Part shown: piece after piece, positions 41,467 to 51,588 of the stretch
Position numbering within the stretch: the first letter of the stretch is position 1
Layout of the letters: every line of letters begins with the position of its first letter
Assembly (NCBI RefSeq): GCF_019059575.1
Contig: NW_024881828.1
Span: forward strand, 372,001 to 436,000
From: Amphibalanus amphitrite
Lineage: Eukaryota > Arthropoda > Thecostraca > Balanomorpha > Balanidae
Direction: 5' to 3'
Length of the DNA: 64,000 nucleotides
Translations under genes and position numbers: made by a program
The notes under the pieces: model-generated
The model's input: only the letters and a program-made list of their open reading frames with translations
What the model was told of the DNA's origin: nothing
Databases searched by the model: none

Positions 41467-42929
41467 CTACGATCGTCAGCTGTCCTTTGGAGCTGGACTT
41501 CAACGCTGTAAAAAAAATATGTGCTGAATTAATTTTTAGTTTCACCAAAATATGAGCAATTTATCATTTCTTTTTCATTTTTGTAATTATTGTTGAGTGA
41601 AGAGATATGTTGCTAGTTCTGACAATATAAATTATTAATTAAAAAAACGAAATGCGACGGTAAGTATCTGCTACTAAATTATCACTAAAACCAAATACAT
41701 GAAGAATCTTGCTACCATTGCTTATAAAACGTGCTTATCAATACACAAATGTTTTATTTCAGACGAGAAGGATTCATTTGCCTGAAGTCTTGCGTCATGT
41801 GCTACTGCTTTGATTCCAAAGACGCTCTCCGGGTCGGGGTAATTTAGTTCTTCATCGATCGATAAGATTTTGATTCCATTGATATCCAAATTTCCCACAG
41901 CCGGCAATGGGAATCTCCTGTCGGTGTAAACGCCACGATAGTCCCATCCAACTCAAACACTGGGGAATATCCCCGCACTTTTGAGGACGGAAATCTATGG
42001 ACCTGCTCGAAAAATAGTGGATAAGATACGGCGAGTTTTATGGTTGGGTCTCCCTTCCGAGGCACATATTTACGGGGGATATTGGGTCATATTCCCCCGG
42101 TCATATTCCCTGTGAAGGTGCCCAGGTTGCTGCCGCTCGAATTTTGGTCGCCTACTTAACAAAACCTCCGTTGGTGCCATCTCAGTTTCCTCGAGGTCAG
42201 GCAACCTTCACACGCCGTTGGCTACCTTGGCTGGCCGGCGACTCGTTCCCCTCGTGGCGACGCTCTTGACATCCAGTCAAAAGTTGGAGTGGCTGGCGCC
42301 CCCAGTGGGGGCCGGGGAAGGGGCAGTGGGCCTCCACGTTGCTCTCTTCCCGAGCCTATGGTGACTTGGCTCAACTCTCCTCAATAGAATCTGGATTCTG
42401 CACGCTGTATTAACATGGGCGTAGACACCACTACGGACAATACGGACAGTGGGTGTGACAATCAGTAGTGCCATTCATATAGAGGGTGTCATATATGAGC
42501 GGAGAGGCAACAGTACAGCTGAGCGGAGAGACAACATTAAAACAACAGTACAGCTGACGTTGCATGGAGCTGCAGGCAACCGGACAGCGGAGGCTTGCGA
42601 AAAATAAACAATTCGTCACTTCAACGTATAAACAATAGTAAAAGCAACATAAACACACATTCTCATGGTCGAACCCATGCACTAGCGGCTCACGGCGGGC
42701 ACAGGCACGCAGTGCGGTAGCGGTACCGGATCACACGTCATGGGCGTTGTCTCAGCATAGGTTGTTCGCAATCTAGTTGAAGCCTAAGAAGACGGCCAGT
42801 GGGGTCTCACTGATGCTGAGGCGACCTCGGAGACGATGCGTCGCCCCTCCTGTCGGCGACCTGCGGTGAGCAGGACTCCAGATAGCTGTCTGGCACGTTG
42901 CCGACACTGCCAGACGCTGTCAGCAGGCC
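41467..42929. other. Interval between repeat copy 2 and PHD gene
   Basis: AT-rich to 42060, then mixed composition. Several unrelated short frames, none recognisable. It may include the 3' UTR of the PHD-finger gene. Confidence 0.5.
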
Positions 42930-43619
42930 TCACTTCTGCAAGTGATGTGCAGATGGACGCCAGGTGACTTCGTCTGCAGGCGATTCCGGAGACCGCGGCC
43001 TCACCAGGCAGTACCACCTGCATCGCCATGTCGGTGTTTCTAGAAATGGAAAAATAACAGTATCGGTGAAGGACAAGCAATACAATGTATTCTGTTTTCC
43101 TCTCTTGCAGGTATACGTAATCTACAATTATCATTGTTCCTATTTCATTCAACTGAACCTGAAAATTCCATATTGGCACATTGTTTGACTAAATCTGTGT
43201 AGTTGGAAACAGGGGCGACGCCACGGTGCGACGACTGGAGGGGACATTGACCATTTTGGAGGGGCTCGGACCATTTCAAGTTGATTCTTTCCATGCAACG
43301 CCATAGGCGTAATGTTAAAAATTTTAAAAAGTGGAGGGACGAGATCCCCTCCGTCCCCCCCCCCCCTGTGGCGACGCCCTTGGTTGGGAAGCAGATTGTT
43401 TGAAATACATGTTTGGCTGAACAGTGCAGAAAATATTTCATTGATCACTATAGCTGCAACAAAAAGACTGAGACAGAAAACATTTGCGCTTACCTGGCTC
43501 CTTAGACAGTCCCGCGCAACGGAAGTGGTACCATTTATCACAGCCGTCGCATCTGACCATTGGTGCTGCACTGATGCTGCTGCACTCCCCACATTCCCAG
43601 TACATTAGGAGCGTGTTGG
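42930..43619 (-). CDS. 3' end of a PHD-finger protein gene (two exons)
   Basis: Minus-strand exons 43494-43619 and 42930-43039 join in phase 1. Together they encode one PHD zinc finger: WECGECSSISAAPMVRCDGC, then DKWYHFRCAGLSKEP, then across the intron TPTWRCRWYCLV, which completes the Cys4-His-Cys3 set. PHD fingers usually bind histone H3 tails. After the finger come about 25 residues and a stop (42930-42932). The N-terminal part would lie to the right, but that side is occupied by nested retrotransposons at 44.1-50.0 kb, so the gene may be long or interrupted. The precise orthologue is not recognised, and it could be a transposon-derived PHD module. Confidence 0.7.
43210..43382. mobile_element. 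hAT-type MITE in the PHD gene intron/flank
   Basis: Inverted ends CAGGGGCGACGCCAC and complement of CAAGGGCGTCGCCAC. The flanks GTTGGAAA and GTTGGGAA agree at 7 of 8 positions, fitting an 8-bp target duplication. It lies in the intron between the two PHD exons. Confidence 0.78.
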
Positions 43620-44143
43620 CTGTGAAAAGATTACATGAGTCATGGCGCATACATGAATAGTAAGATGTTTTATATGTTTAACATCGCATAGCAAAGACAA
43701 AACAGCTGGGAGTCAAGTGTAAGCCAAAGTGTAAGCCCTGCCATGTTTTGCAGACTGGATTTTAAGCAAGAAAAGCTTTGCTAAAAATGACGCTTGACGA
43801 AGCCTCATCCTACTGGGCTGTCTGACATGTCTCCCTGTAAAAAGCATGTGGCCCTTATATTGTATATATGATGAATATGTTAATAATGCAGAGAAAACAC
43901 AGTATAAATTATACCCAACGTTTCATCTTAATCGACTTTGTCAAGGGTGTTTGAACAGCTTGAGATGAGTGAAGTGTAAGGGTACCTAGGTACATCTGAA
44001 AATAAACTGAATCTGCGTTCAATAAACATTGATTTTGATAATACATTTCACAACTCAACTGCTAATAAGTTAGCACGACAGATAACTAACAATCGCATGA
44101 AGAACTTCTTGATTCGCCTTGACATCACATTGTCGTCCGAACG
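43620..44143. other. Flank of the LINE tail
   Basis: AT-rich, no recognisable exon. It contains the start of the upstream intron of the PHD gene. Confidence 0.5.
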
Positions 44144-44362
44144 ATGCGATGCGATGCGATGGTTATCGGAGGTTTAGCCTTTGTATCGGCACCTCCTTGA
44201 GTTCTTAAACTTTAACTTTTACTTTGATCGATGGGTTGCATTGTTATGGTTGGTTTGTGTGGCTAGGATTCTCACTAGGGGACAGGATTGGGTGTTGGGA
44301 GGATGAAGGTCAATTAGGATGGAGAAGTTTGTTTTATTTCCAGCAGTCTTCTTTTCTTCCAC
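44144..44362 (-). mobile_element. 3' end of a LINE, left of the LTR element
   Basis: The last LINE codons, a short 3' UTR and a (GATGC)n tail (44144-44160) in minus orientation. Its frame is continuous with the LINE part at 49797-50040 once the LTR element and one TSD copy are disregarded, which shows a nested insertion. Confidence 0.7.
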
Positions 44363-44484
44363 TAGACATGTATGCAGTGCCTTCCCTCTGTAACATTGTT
44401 TCTGTCTCGTCCGCAGGACTAGATATGTCCAACATTCACTGAATTCCGAATACAGAATATCGAAATGGCGCGCATGCCTATCTA
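44363..44484 (+). repeat. 5' LTR (122 bp)
   Basis: Identical to the 3' copy. The termini TAGA...TCTA are an inverted repeat. It is preceded by TSD TCCAC. Confidence 0.92.
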
Positions 44485-44502
44485 TGTTGGACATATCTTA
44501 AT

Positions 44503-47500
44503 TTGCAATCAAGCATAACGTCGAAACCCGAGCCTCGAACCATGGCAACAGCCTGCCCATTCAGCGGCTGTGAATACGTCGTCGCTGCAGATACCGCACC
44601 TATCGTGGTCGTACAACTTCTTCAAATGCACCAGTCCGAGGCCCATACCCGGCCTACAGTGAGCATTACTGCCGAAAAGGTCACCAGACCGCGCGTGACA
44701 GCTGCCGGATCCAGCGAGGACTGGGAGTATTTCACCAGCCGATGGACGGAGTACAAGAAAGCCACCGGACTCACCGATACAGACTGCGTCATCCAGCTGC
44801 TTGAATGCTGCGACGAAGGCCTCCGCAGGGACCTCACCAGATTCTCGGGGGGCTCCCTCTCATCCAAGGACGAACAGACTGTCTTGGCCGCAATGCGAAG
44901 TCTCGCCGTCCGCGAGGAAAACCTCGCAGTGGCTCGCGTCCAGCTCCACAACATGACGCAGGAGCACGAAGAGCCGGTCAGGGCGTTCGCCGCTCGTCTT
45001 CGCGGGCAGGCGGCTGTCTGTAAGTTTCACGTCACCTGCGAATGCGGACGGGTCGTCAGCTACCAGGATGAAGTCACACGCGATACGCTCGCCAGGGGGC
45101 TAGCGGACAGGGATATTCAACTGGACCTCCTCGCCCAAGGCCAGACACCGATCCCCCTGGAAGAGACCATTCGTTTCGTCGAAGCAAAAGAGGCTGGTAA
45201 GCGATCCGCTCAGACGCTGGGTCAGTCTCAAGGTGTGGCCGCCGCCCGCAGCCAGTACCGGCGAGCGAAAGCGAGCATCGGCGAGCAGGAGCGGCGAGTA
45301 TCAGCTGGCGATGCTGGCCGTCAACAGAGTTCAGTCGCAGGACCGGCCGACGTCTGCCAATATTGTCGTCGGACAGGTCATGGCGTAAAAGCCTCTGTCG
45401 CGGTTCGCGCTAAATCCTGTCCCGCCTACCGCAGCCAGTGCCGTCATTGCAGACGCCGGGGCCACTTCACCGAGGCCTGCCTGCAGCGACAGGCAGCCGG
45501 TATCGCGACTACACATCCGGAGGGCGATGATGACGCTCCCAGTGACGCTCTCTGTAGCCTCAGAGACTCAACGCACGACACGGTAGCTTCATGCACCGCC
45601 GCAGCCATGCGGCACCACATGTACGACGACATCACCCAGAGCTGGTGTCAGCAACCCAGCCAGCCCCAGCCGTCGATTAAACTGGACCTCTCGCTCCAAC
45701 CGGCCGATTACGGCGCCCTGGGCCTCCAGTGCACGGTCAGCCAGGCCACCATCACTCAGGAAGTCATCGCCGACACAGGCTGTCAGAGCTGTCTGGCGGG
45801 CATCTCTCTCATGCGACGCCTTGGCGTCACGGAGGCTGACCTCGTCCCGACGTCCCTGAGGATGCACGCAGCAAACGGCGATCCCATCGACATCCGCGGA
45901 GCGTTGATCCTACGTATATCCGGCCACCGCGACGGCATTCGGCGGGAGACTCGACAGTTCGTGTACATCACGCCGAACTGCGACACCATGTACCTCAGTC
46001 GAGATGCCTGTCGTGACCTCGGCATGATCGACGCCGCTTTCCCCGCTGTCGGGCTCGCGTCTATCTCCGCGGATGGGATCGGCATCGACGAGTACAACGC
46101 ATGTTCCTGTCCTCGCCGTCAGACGCCTCCGCCTAAGCCAACAGAGCTACCTATGCCGGCAACGGAGAGCAACGTCGACGCCCTGCGTCAGTGGCTGGCC
46201 GACTATTACTCTGCGAGCACGTTCAACACCTGTGAACATCAGCCACTCACGCCGATGGACGGTCCACCCCTGCGCATCATGCTCAGACCTGACGCCGAGC
46301 CAGTGGCCCACCACAAGGCTATCCCAGTACCACTGCACTGGCAGACGGAGGTCAAGGCCGCCCTGGATCGCGACGTGCAGCTGGGGGTCATCGAGCCCGT
46401 ACCGATTGGTGAGCCGGTGACCTGGTGCCACCGGATGGTCGTCGTCTCCAAGAAGTCGGGAAGCCCTCGCCGTTGCGTCGACCTTCAGCCCCTGAACCGC
46501 TGCGCCGCAAGAGAGACGCATCATACCCCAAGTCCCTTCCACCAAGCCCGGTCTGTGCCGAGGTCGACCTACAAGACGATACTGGACGCCTGGAATGGCT
46601 ACCATTCGGTGCCCCTACACGAGGAAGATCGACACCTCACCACTTTCCTGACCCCTTGGGGCCGATACCGTTACTGCGCGGCACCCCAGGGCTACATCTC
46701 CAGCGGTGACGGGTACACGCGCCGCTATGACGAGATCGTGATGGCGGCAAACCTGTCACACGACTGCTACACGAAATGCATCGACGACACCCTTCTCTGG
46801 GGAGACAGCATCGAGGAGGTGTTCTGGCGCACTGTGGAATGGCTGGACATGTGTGGCCGTTCCGGCATCACGCTGAACAGCGAGAAGTTTGTCTTCGCCC
46901 AGAAGACAGCGGAATTCGCTGGGTTTGAAATCACGCCTGACACAGTCCGCCCGTCTCATGCCTTCCTTCAGAGCATCACCGAGTTCCCCACTCCCAGGAA
47001 CCTGACAGACGTCCGCGCGTGGTTCGGGGTCGTCAATCACGTCGCCTACGCATTCGCCATGGCGGATGCCATGCTGCCGTTCCGGGAACTCCTGAAGCCC
47101 GGCAAGTTCACGTGGACGGATGAACTCCAGGCACTGTTCGACATGTCGAAACGGACCATCGTCGAGGAGGTCACGAAGGGTGTCCAGATCTTCGAGACAG
47201 ATCGCCCAACCGTCCTGGCCACCGACTGGTCCCGTACTGGTATCGGTTTCTGGTTACTCCAGAAATACTGCACATGCGCCGGTCGGTCACCACTCTGCTG
47301 CGCTGAGGGCTGGAAGACCACGCTGGTGGGAAGCCGCTTTACATCCGGCGCTGAATCTCGGTACGCCCCGGTCGAGGGCGAGGCGCTGGCAGTGGCCGAC
47401 GCCCTCGAGAAAACGCGCTTCTTCGTGCTCGGCTGCAGCGACCTCACGGTCGTTGTTGACCACAAACCCCTCGTGAAGATTTTCGGGGACCGATCACTGG

Positions 47501-49383
47501 TCGACCTGCCCAACGCCCGTCTCCGTAATCTCAAGGAAAAGACCCTCCGGTTCAGATTCGACATCAGCTATCTCCCCGGAGTCAAGAACCGCGTTCCCGA
47601 CATCGCGTCCCGGTACCCAACCGGCGCTCCCATCGGCATAAGCCTCTCCGACGACGTCACCGTCGACGATGCTGGCGAGGTAGCGGCAGCCGCCATCACC
47701 ACGATCCGGTCTGTCACCTGGGACCGCGTGAGGGACGCAACGGCAGGCGATCCGTCGATGATGCGACTTCTCGAACTGATCGAGGGAGGGCTACCAGCCC
47801 ACCGCCACGAGATGCCTGAGGAGCTCCGAGAGTATCATTCGCTCCGTGATGGCCTATACACCAGCGACGGCATCATCCTGTATGATCAGCGAATCGTCAT
47901 CCCACCCAGCCTCCGCGAGGAGGTGCTCCAGAGTCTCCACGGTGCGCACCAAGGGATCGGCATGATGCTCGCGCGCGCGGCCGTAAGCGTGTACTGGCCC
48001 GGCATCACGTCAGCTATTCGGCGCGCCCGTGAACGATGCCACACGTGCAACCGGAACGCCCCATCGCAGCCATGGGCCCCACCTGAGGACATCAGTTACC
48101 CAGAGTACCCGTTCCAGCAACTATGCGCGGACTACTTTACACACTGCGGCCGTACGTACCTCGTCATCGTTGATCGTTATTCTAACTGGCCAATCGTTGA
48201 GAGAGCACAAGATGGCAGCGCAGGCCTCCGAGACTGTCTCTACCGCGTCTTCAGCACATTTGGCATCGCTGAGGAGCTGACGAGCGATGGCGGGCCGGAG
48301 TTCACTGCCCACGAGACACAGGCGTTTCTGGCCGACTACGGTGTTCGTCACCGCCGCTCCTCTGTGGCATTCCCACACGCGAACTGTCGCGCTGAGGTTG
48401 GCGTCAAAACCGTCAAACGCATGATCGAAGGCAACACAGGTGACAACGGGGAACTGAACGTGCGACGCTTCCAGCGCGCCATGCTGAACTACCGCAACAC
48501 TCCCGACCCCACGACAGGGCTGTCGCCGGCCCAATGCGTGTTCGGTCGTCCGGTGCGAGACTTCATCCCGATACCCCCCGGTCAGTACCGTCCTCATCCC
48601 ACGTGGCGCGAAACCCTGAGTGCTCGTGAGGAGGCACTCCGGAACCGCCACATGCGGGACCACGAACGCTGGTCCGCACATACGAGGCGACTACCTCCAC
48701 TGACCGTCGGTGATGCCGTCCGCCTCCAAAACCAAATCGGAAGATATCCCAGGAAGTGGGACAAAACTGGCCGCGTCGTGGAGGTGCGACAACATAACCA
48801 GTACATGGTCCGGGTCGACGGCAGCGGCCGAATGACATTGCGCAACAGGCAGTTCCTGCGCAAATACACTCCGGTTGTTCCGGCTCGTCGTCAGCACACC
48901 CGAATGGACGAACTGCTCGACGACTTCCGCCGACATCCAACACGCGTGTCACAGTCGCACGCGAACTCTGGACTGACGCCACCCACTTCTCCACCTGCGG
49001 CGCAACCCCCCGGCTCTCCGACTCCAGTGGTCGGCCAGATGCCGGCGACGCCGCCGCGGGCGCCCCGTGGCAGGCCCCCGACACCGCGTCCACCCGCGCC
49101 ATCGCCGCCTGTGGTGTTATCCCCGCGCGAGCGAGATGCGTCGCCGCCCCTTGTGTCCCCACAGTGTGTGACGCCGTCACCGTCCATGTCGACTTCACCA
49201 CCACATCGCGTGTCCCCGCATGCGTTGTCGCCCGGTCATGCCACGCCGTCGCCGCCGGCCATGCCGCCCCCTGCCGCGCCAGGCTCGCAGCCGCTGAGAG
49301 ATACTGAACCCGACCGTCCCCGTCGCAGTGATCGCCCGCGCCAAATGCCGATCCGCTATCGCGACCCCAATTTCACGCGCTGA
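44503..49383 (+). CDS. Gag-Pol polyprotein of Ty3/Gypsy retrotransposon
   Basis: A single frame of up to 1626 codons. An ATG at 44541 may be the real start, since it precedes a Cys2His2-like start (CPFSGCEYV...H). Order: Gag; two zinc knuckles (about residues 284-297, somewhat degenerate, and 313-326, CRHCRRRGHFTEAC); aspartic protease with DTG at 424; reverse transcriptase with CIDD near 760 in place of the usual YxDD; RNase H starting around TDWS at 907; integrase HHCC zinc region at about 1146-1185, with catalytic-core motifs (DYFTHCG near 1210, SDGGPEF near 1262); and a Pro/Ser-rich C-terminus from about 1500. It copies element RNA to DNA and integrates it. Gag and Pol are fused without frameshift. 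Confidence 0.93.
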   Translation: MQSSITSKPEPRTMATACPFSGCEYVVAADTAPIVVVQLLQMHQSEAHTRPTVSITAEKVTRPRVTAAGSSEDWEYFTSRWTEYKKATGLTDTDCVIQLLECCDEGLRRDLTRFSGGSLSSKDEQTVLAAMRSLAVREENLAVARVQLHNMTQEHEEPVRAFAARLRGQAAVCKFHVTCECGRVVSYQDEVTRDTLARGLADRDIQLDLLAQGQTPIPLEETIRFVEAKEAGKRSAQTLGQSQGVAAARSQYRRAKASIGEQERRVSAGDAGRQQSSVAGPADVCQYCRRTGHGVKASVAVRAKSCPAYRSQCRHCRRRGHFTEACLQRQAAGIATTHPEGDDDAPSDALCSLRDSTHDTVASCTAAAMRHHMYDDITQSWCQQPSQPQPSIKLDLSLQPADYGALGLQCTVSQATITQEVIADTGCQSCLAGISLMRRLGVTEADLVPTSLRMHAANGDPIDIRGALILRISGHRDGIRRETRQFVYITPNCDTMYLSRDACRDLGMIDAAFPAVGLASISADGIGIDEYNACSCPRRQTPPPKPTELPMPATESNVDALRQWLADYYSASTFNTCEHQPLTPMDGPPLRIMLRPDAEPVAHHKAIPVPLHWQTEVKAALDRDVQLGVIEPVPIGEPVTWCHRMVVVSKKSGSPRRCVDLQPLNRCAARETHHTPSPFHQARSVPRSTYKTILDAWNGYHSVPLHEEDRHLTTFLTPWGRYRYCAAPQGYISSGDGYTRRYDEIVMAANLSHDCYTKCIDDTLLWGDSIEEVFWRTVEWLDMCGRSGITLNSEKFVFAQKTAEFAGFEITPDTVRPSHAFLQSITEFPTPRNLTDVRAWFGVVNHVAYAFAMADAMLPFRELLKPGKFTWTDELQALFDMSKRTIVEEVTKGVQIFETDRPTVLATDWSRTGIGFWLLQKYCTCAGRSPLCCAEGWKTTLVGSRFTSGAESRYAPVEGEALAVADALEKTRFFVLGCSDLTVVVDHKPLVKIFGDRSLVDLPNARLRNLKEKTLRFRFDISYLPGVKNRVPDIASRYPTGAPIGISLSDDVTVDDAGEVAAAAITTIRSVTWDRVRDATAGDPSMMRLLELIEGGLPAHRHEMPEELREYHSLRDGLYTSDGIILYDQRIVIPPSLREEVLQSLHGAHQGIGMMLARAAVSVYWPGITSAIRRARERCHTCNRNAPSQPWAPPEDISYPEYPFQQLCADYFTHCGRTYLVIVDRYSNWPIVERAQDGSAGLRDCLYRVFSTFGIAEELTSDGGPEFTAHETQAFLADYGVRHRRSSVAFPHANCRAEVGVKTVKRMIEGNTGDNGELNVRRFQRAMLNYRNTPDPTTGLSPAQCVFGRPVRDFIPIPPGQYRPHPTWRETLSAREEALRNRHMRDHERWSAHTRRLPPLTVGDAVRLQNQIGRYPRKWDKTGRVVEVRQHNQYMVRVDGSGRMTLRNRQFLRKYTPVVPARRQHTRMDELLDDFRRHPTRVSQSHANSGLTPPTSPPAAQPPGSPTPVVGQMPATPPRAPRGRPPTPRPPAPSPPVVLSPRERDASPPLVSPQCVTPSPSMSTSPPHRVSPHALSPGHATPSPPAMPPPAAPGSQPLRDTEPDRPRRSDRPRQMPIRYRDPNFTR

Positions 49384-49654
49384 CTGTGCCACTGACTCCC
49401 TATCATTGTCAAACTCGGCAGTTGTTTGCGATGTTCGGATATGTTCCGCGTTTAGTGTTTGATCGTTGTCCCGGCTCGTTTTCCAGCCGGTCCACTCGTT
49501 CTGGTTGCCTAGAAGCTGTGTTTTGTTGCCCCCTGGGCTATTTGTTTGTTCGCGCTCCCGTGAATGCGACCCGTCGTTTGGCCTTTCGGCGTCGTTTCGT
49601 TACGGCACCCTTCAATCTATGCCAATCTATGTAAGTCTTTGTTCCCGGCCGGCA

Positions 49655-49669
49655 AAGACTGGGGGGAGA
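49655..49669 (+). promoter_or_regulatory. Polypurine tract of the LTR element
   Basis: Purine-rich AAAGACTGGGGGGAGA immediately upstream of the 3' LTR, the expected plus-strand primer. Confidence 0.8.
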
Positions 49670-49791
49670 TAGACATGTATGCAGTGCCTTCCCTCTGTAA
49701 CATTGTTTCTGTCTCGTCCGCAGGACTAGATATGTCCAACATTCACTGAATTCCGAATACAGAATATCGAAATGGCGCGCATGCCTATCTA
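49670..49791 (+). repeat. 3' LTR (122 bp)
   Basis: Identical to the 5' copy. Preceded directly by the polypurine tract and followed by TSD TCCAC. Confidence 0.92.
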
Positions 49792-50040
49792 TCCACAGCT
49801 TAAGCAATACTTCTTTCTTTTCTTCGATATCTTCCTCCTCAAACAGAAACATCCCTAAAATATCCTTTGCATAGGGTTTCTGAAGATGCATTGATTCTTG
49901 TCTTTCTTCTTCATAAGCTGGGCAATTCAATATAAAGTGGGCGAGGTCTTCATTTTCTGCATTGCACATCATACATCTCGAACATATGTTGTCTGAAGTT
50001 ACACATTTGTTTTTTCTGCGCAGCATTTGTGTTTGCCATT
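49792..50040 (-). pseudogene. LINE ORF2 C-terminus (zf-RVT), 5'-truncated
   Basis: On the minus strand: a Cys/His zinc-knuckle CSRCMMCNAENEDLAHFILN then CPAYEEERQESMHL, a typical zf-RVT domain closing the ORF2 of non-LTR retrotransposons. An in-frame stop at about 50040 marks truncation. The LTR element interrupts it after the LLKLW segment. Confidence 0.75.
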
Positions 50041-51338
50041 TACCGCACTAAATGTTCGCCAGCGGTGGTGACTTTTCCTTACCTGCTCACGAAACGTCAC
50101 ACACGACATGACGTCACCCGAAGACGTCATCAAAAAGTCCAGCTCTTAGGCGTGTCCCAGCATCACAATTCACAATCAACCCCAATCACCACCCAATCAT
50201 GCCGCAGCATACCATTGTAAACAATCTTTGAGGTAATGCGCCACTAATTTATATTTGACTCATAAGCTGTGCAGCCGGCTAGCATCTTCAACAGCATGCT
50301 AGTACGAAAAAACTAGATAAATCATATAAGATTGGCTATTTATTTCGATGGAAGCTTTTTCGATCCATAAGTTATGAGTTTTTGATGAACTGTCCCGTCC
50401 CGCGGCCGCTCTAGTTCCACACAAAGCTTTGACCACGGTATATAGAGAGCTTTGACGTTTGTCGAAATCACTGTAATTCAAAAATCGTTCAACGGGCGGG
50501 CCACGCCGATCTTCAATGAGTTAAGATTACTTCATTCAGGATTATTTGTTGTAAGCTAATCCAATGGACATCATAAATCCTTAGTATGCACCCACCTTCA
50601 TCGCAATAGCCAAGATAACCGCTTACCCCATCCAGTCAGGTTCATGATCTCAAGCATGAATACGATAAGTTCTCATTTATATTGGTCGGCACATGTTCGT
50701 CAACGCTTCAATGGCATGTTCAGTGCTCAACTCGAGCTTGACACATAACCAGTCGTAACTGCTGTCTCCCGCTCTCTAACGTCTCGTCGTCGATAAATAT
50801 TGATACACAAGAGTGAGCTGTAGAGGCCCGCCGCTCGCGCGCCGGCCGGGCGGACGGCTGTCTGACGCGACGTTAACAATCTCGCCGGCAACGGGCGGCA
50901 GGAATGGTACTCTATAGGTATTGTACACTGTCGGCACGCGGTGGCCGCTCGAGCCGCGCTCGCCGACCAAAACAGTCGCTAAAAACAGTCCCCCTCTCTC
51001 GCTCGGCACGATCGGAACACGCCGACTCTTATCACAGGTTGGCACAGATTATGTACAGCCGGGCGAGCCTGCTTCGCACGGCTCCGTCGCTCACTTCACG
51101 CCCCGTGCCGGACCACAGCACGGGCTGCCGGCCGAGCCCGGCTGAGCCAAACTGAGCTAATGTGAGCCAGTCGGCCGGGGCCGCTGTCCGCTGAGCCAGC
51201 GCAGCGCGCCGTACCACAGGACCGATCGCACATAGCACGACCGTCCGACATGTACCCGGTGTACTATAAACCCCGCGCGTCCCGGGCGGCGCTGCCCGTT
51301 GTACCTACAGATCGTTTCCCTCCGTCCGTAACCAGTCG
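50041..51338. other. Downstream of RIC1
   Basis: Probably the RIC1 3' UTR on the minus strand (a TTTATT/AATAAA lies near 50337), with a CpG-rich stretch at 50820-51330. No separate gene is recognised. Confidence 0.45.
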
Positions 51339-51588
51339 CTACATGAGCACGCACCCACCACCCGGCTCTTCGTCCGGCGCCGGCCGGCCGTCGGCGTCCG
51401 CCGGCTCCGGCAGCTCCGGCTCCGGCTCCAGCGGCGGCTCCGGCTCCGGCTCGGGCTCCTCGGTCAGCGTGCTGGCCGTGCTGACCCCGCTGACCGTGCG
51501 CGAGCGCGGCGGCACCGGCTCCGTCACCGGCGAGTTCTCGGCCAGCAGCTGGCGAGAGACCACCTGCACGAACGGCTGGTAGCCGACG
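51339..51588 (-). CDS. RIC1: RIC1 last exon
   Basis: [20 protein letters not shown] then a Pro/Glu repeat tail ([19 protein letters not shown]) and CVLM-stop at 51339-51341. CVLM resembles a CaaX box, although RIC1 is not known to be prenylated. Confidence 0.88.

Larger units (their letters stand above)
44363..49791 (+). mobile_element. Complete LTR retrotransposon (Ty3/Gypsy type), 5429 bp
   Basis: Two identical 122-bp LTRs (44363-44484, 49670-49791), 5-bp target duplication TCCAC (44358-44362 and 49792-49796), a TGG-starting primer-binding-site candidate just after the 5' LTR, and a purine tract ACTGGGGGGAGA right before the 3' LTR. One uninterrupted Gag-Pol frame fills the interior, and there is no envelope frame. 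Identical LTRs and the intact frame indicate a very recent insertion. The LTRs are very short and start TAGA / end TCTA instead of TG/CA. Confidence 0.93.

Noticed and set aside
48121-49204. Long minus-strand frames opposite the retrotransposon
   Set aside because: Antisense shadows of the GC-rich Gag-Pol coding frame.
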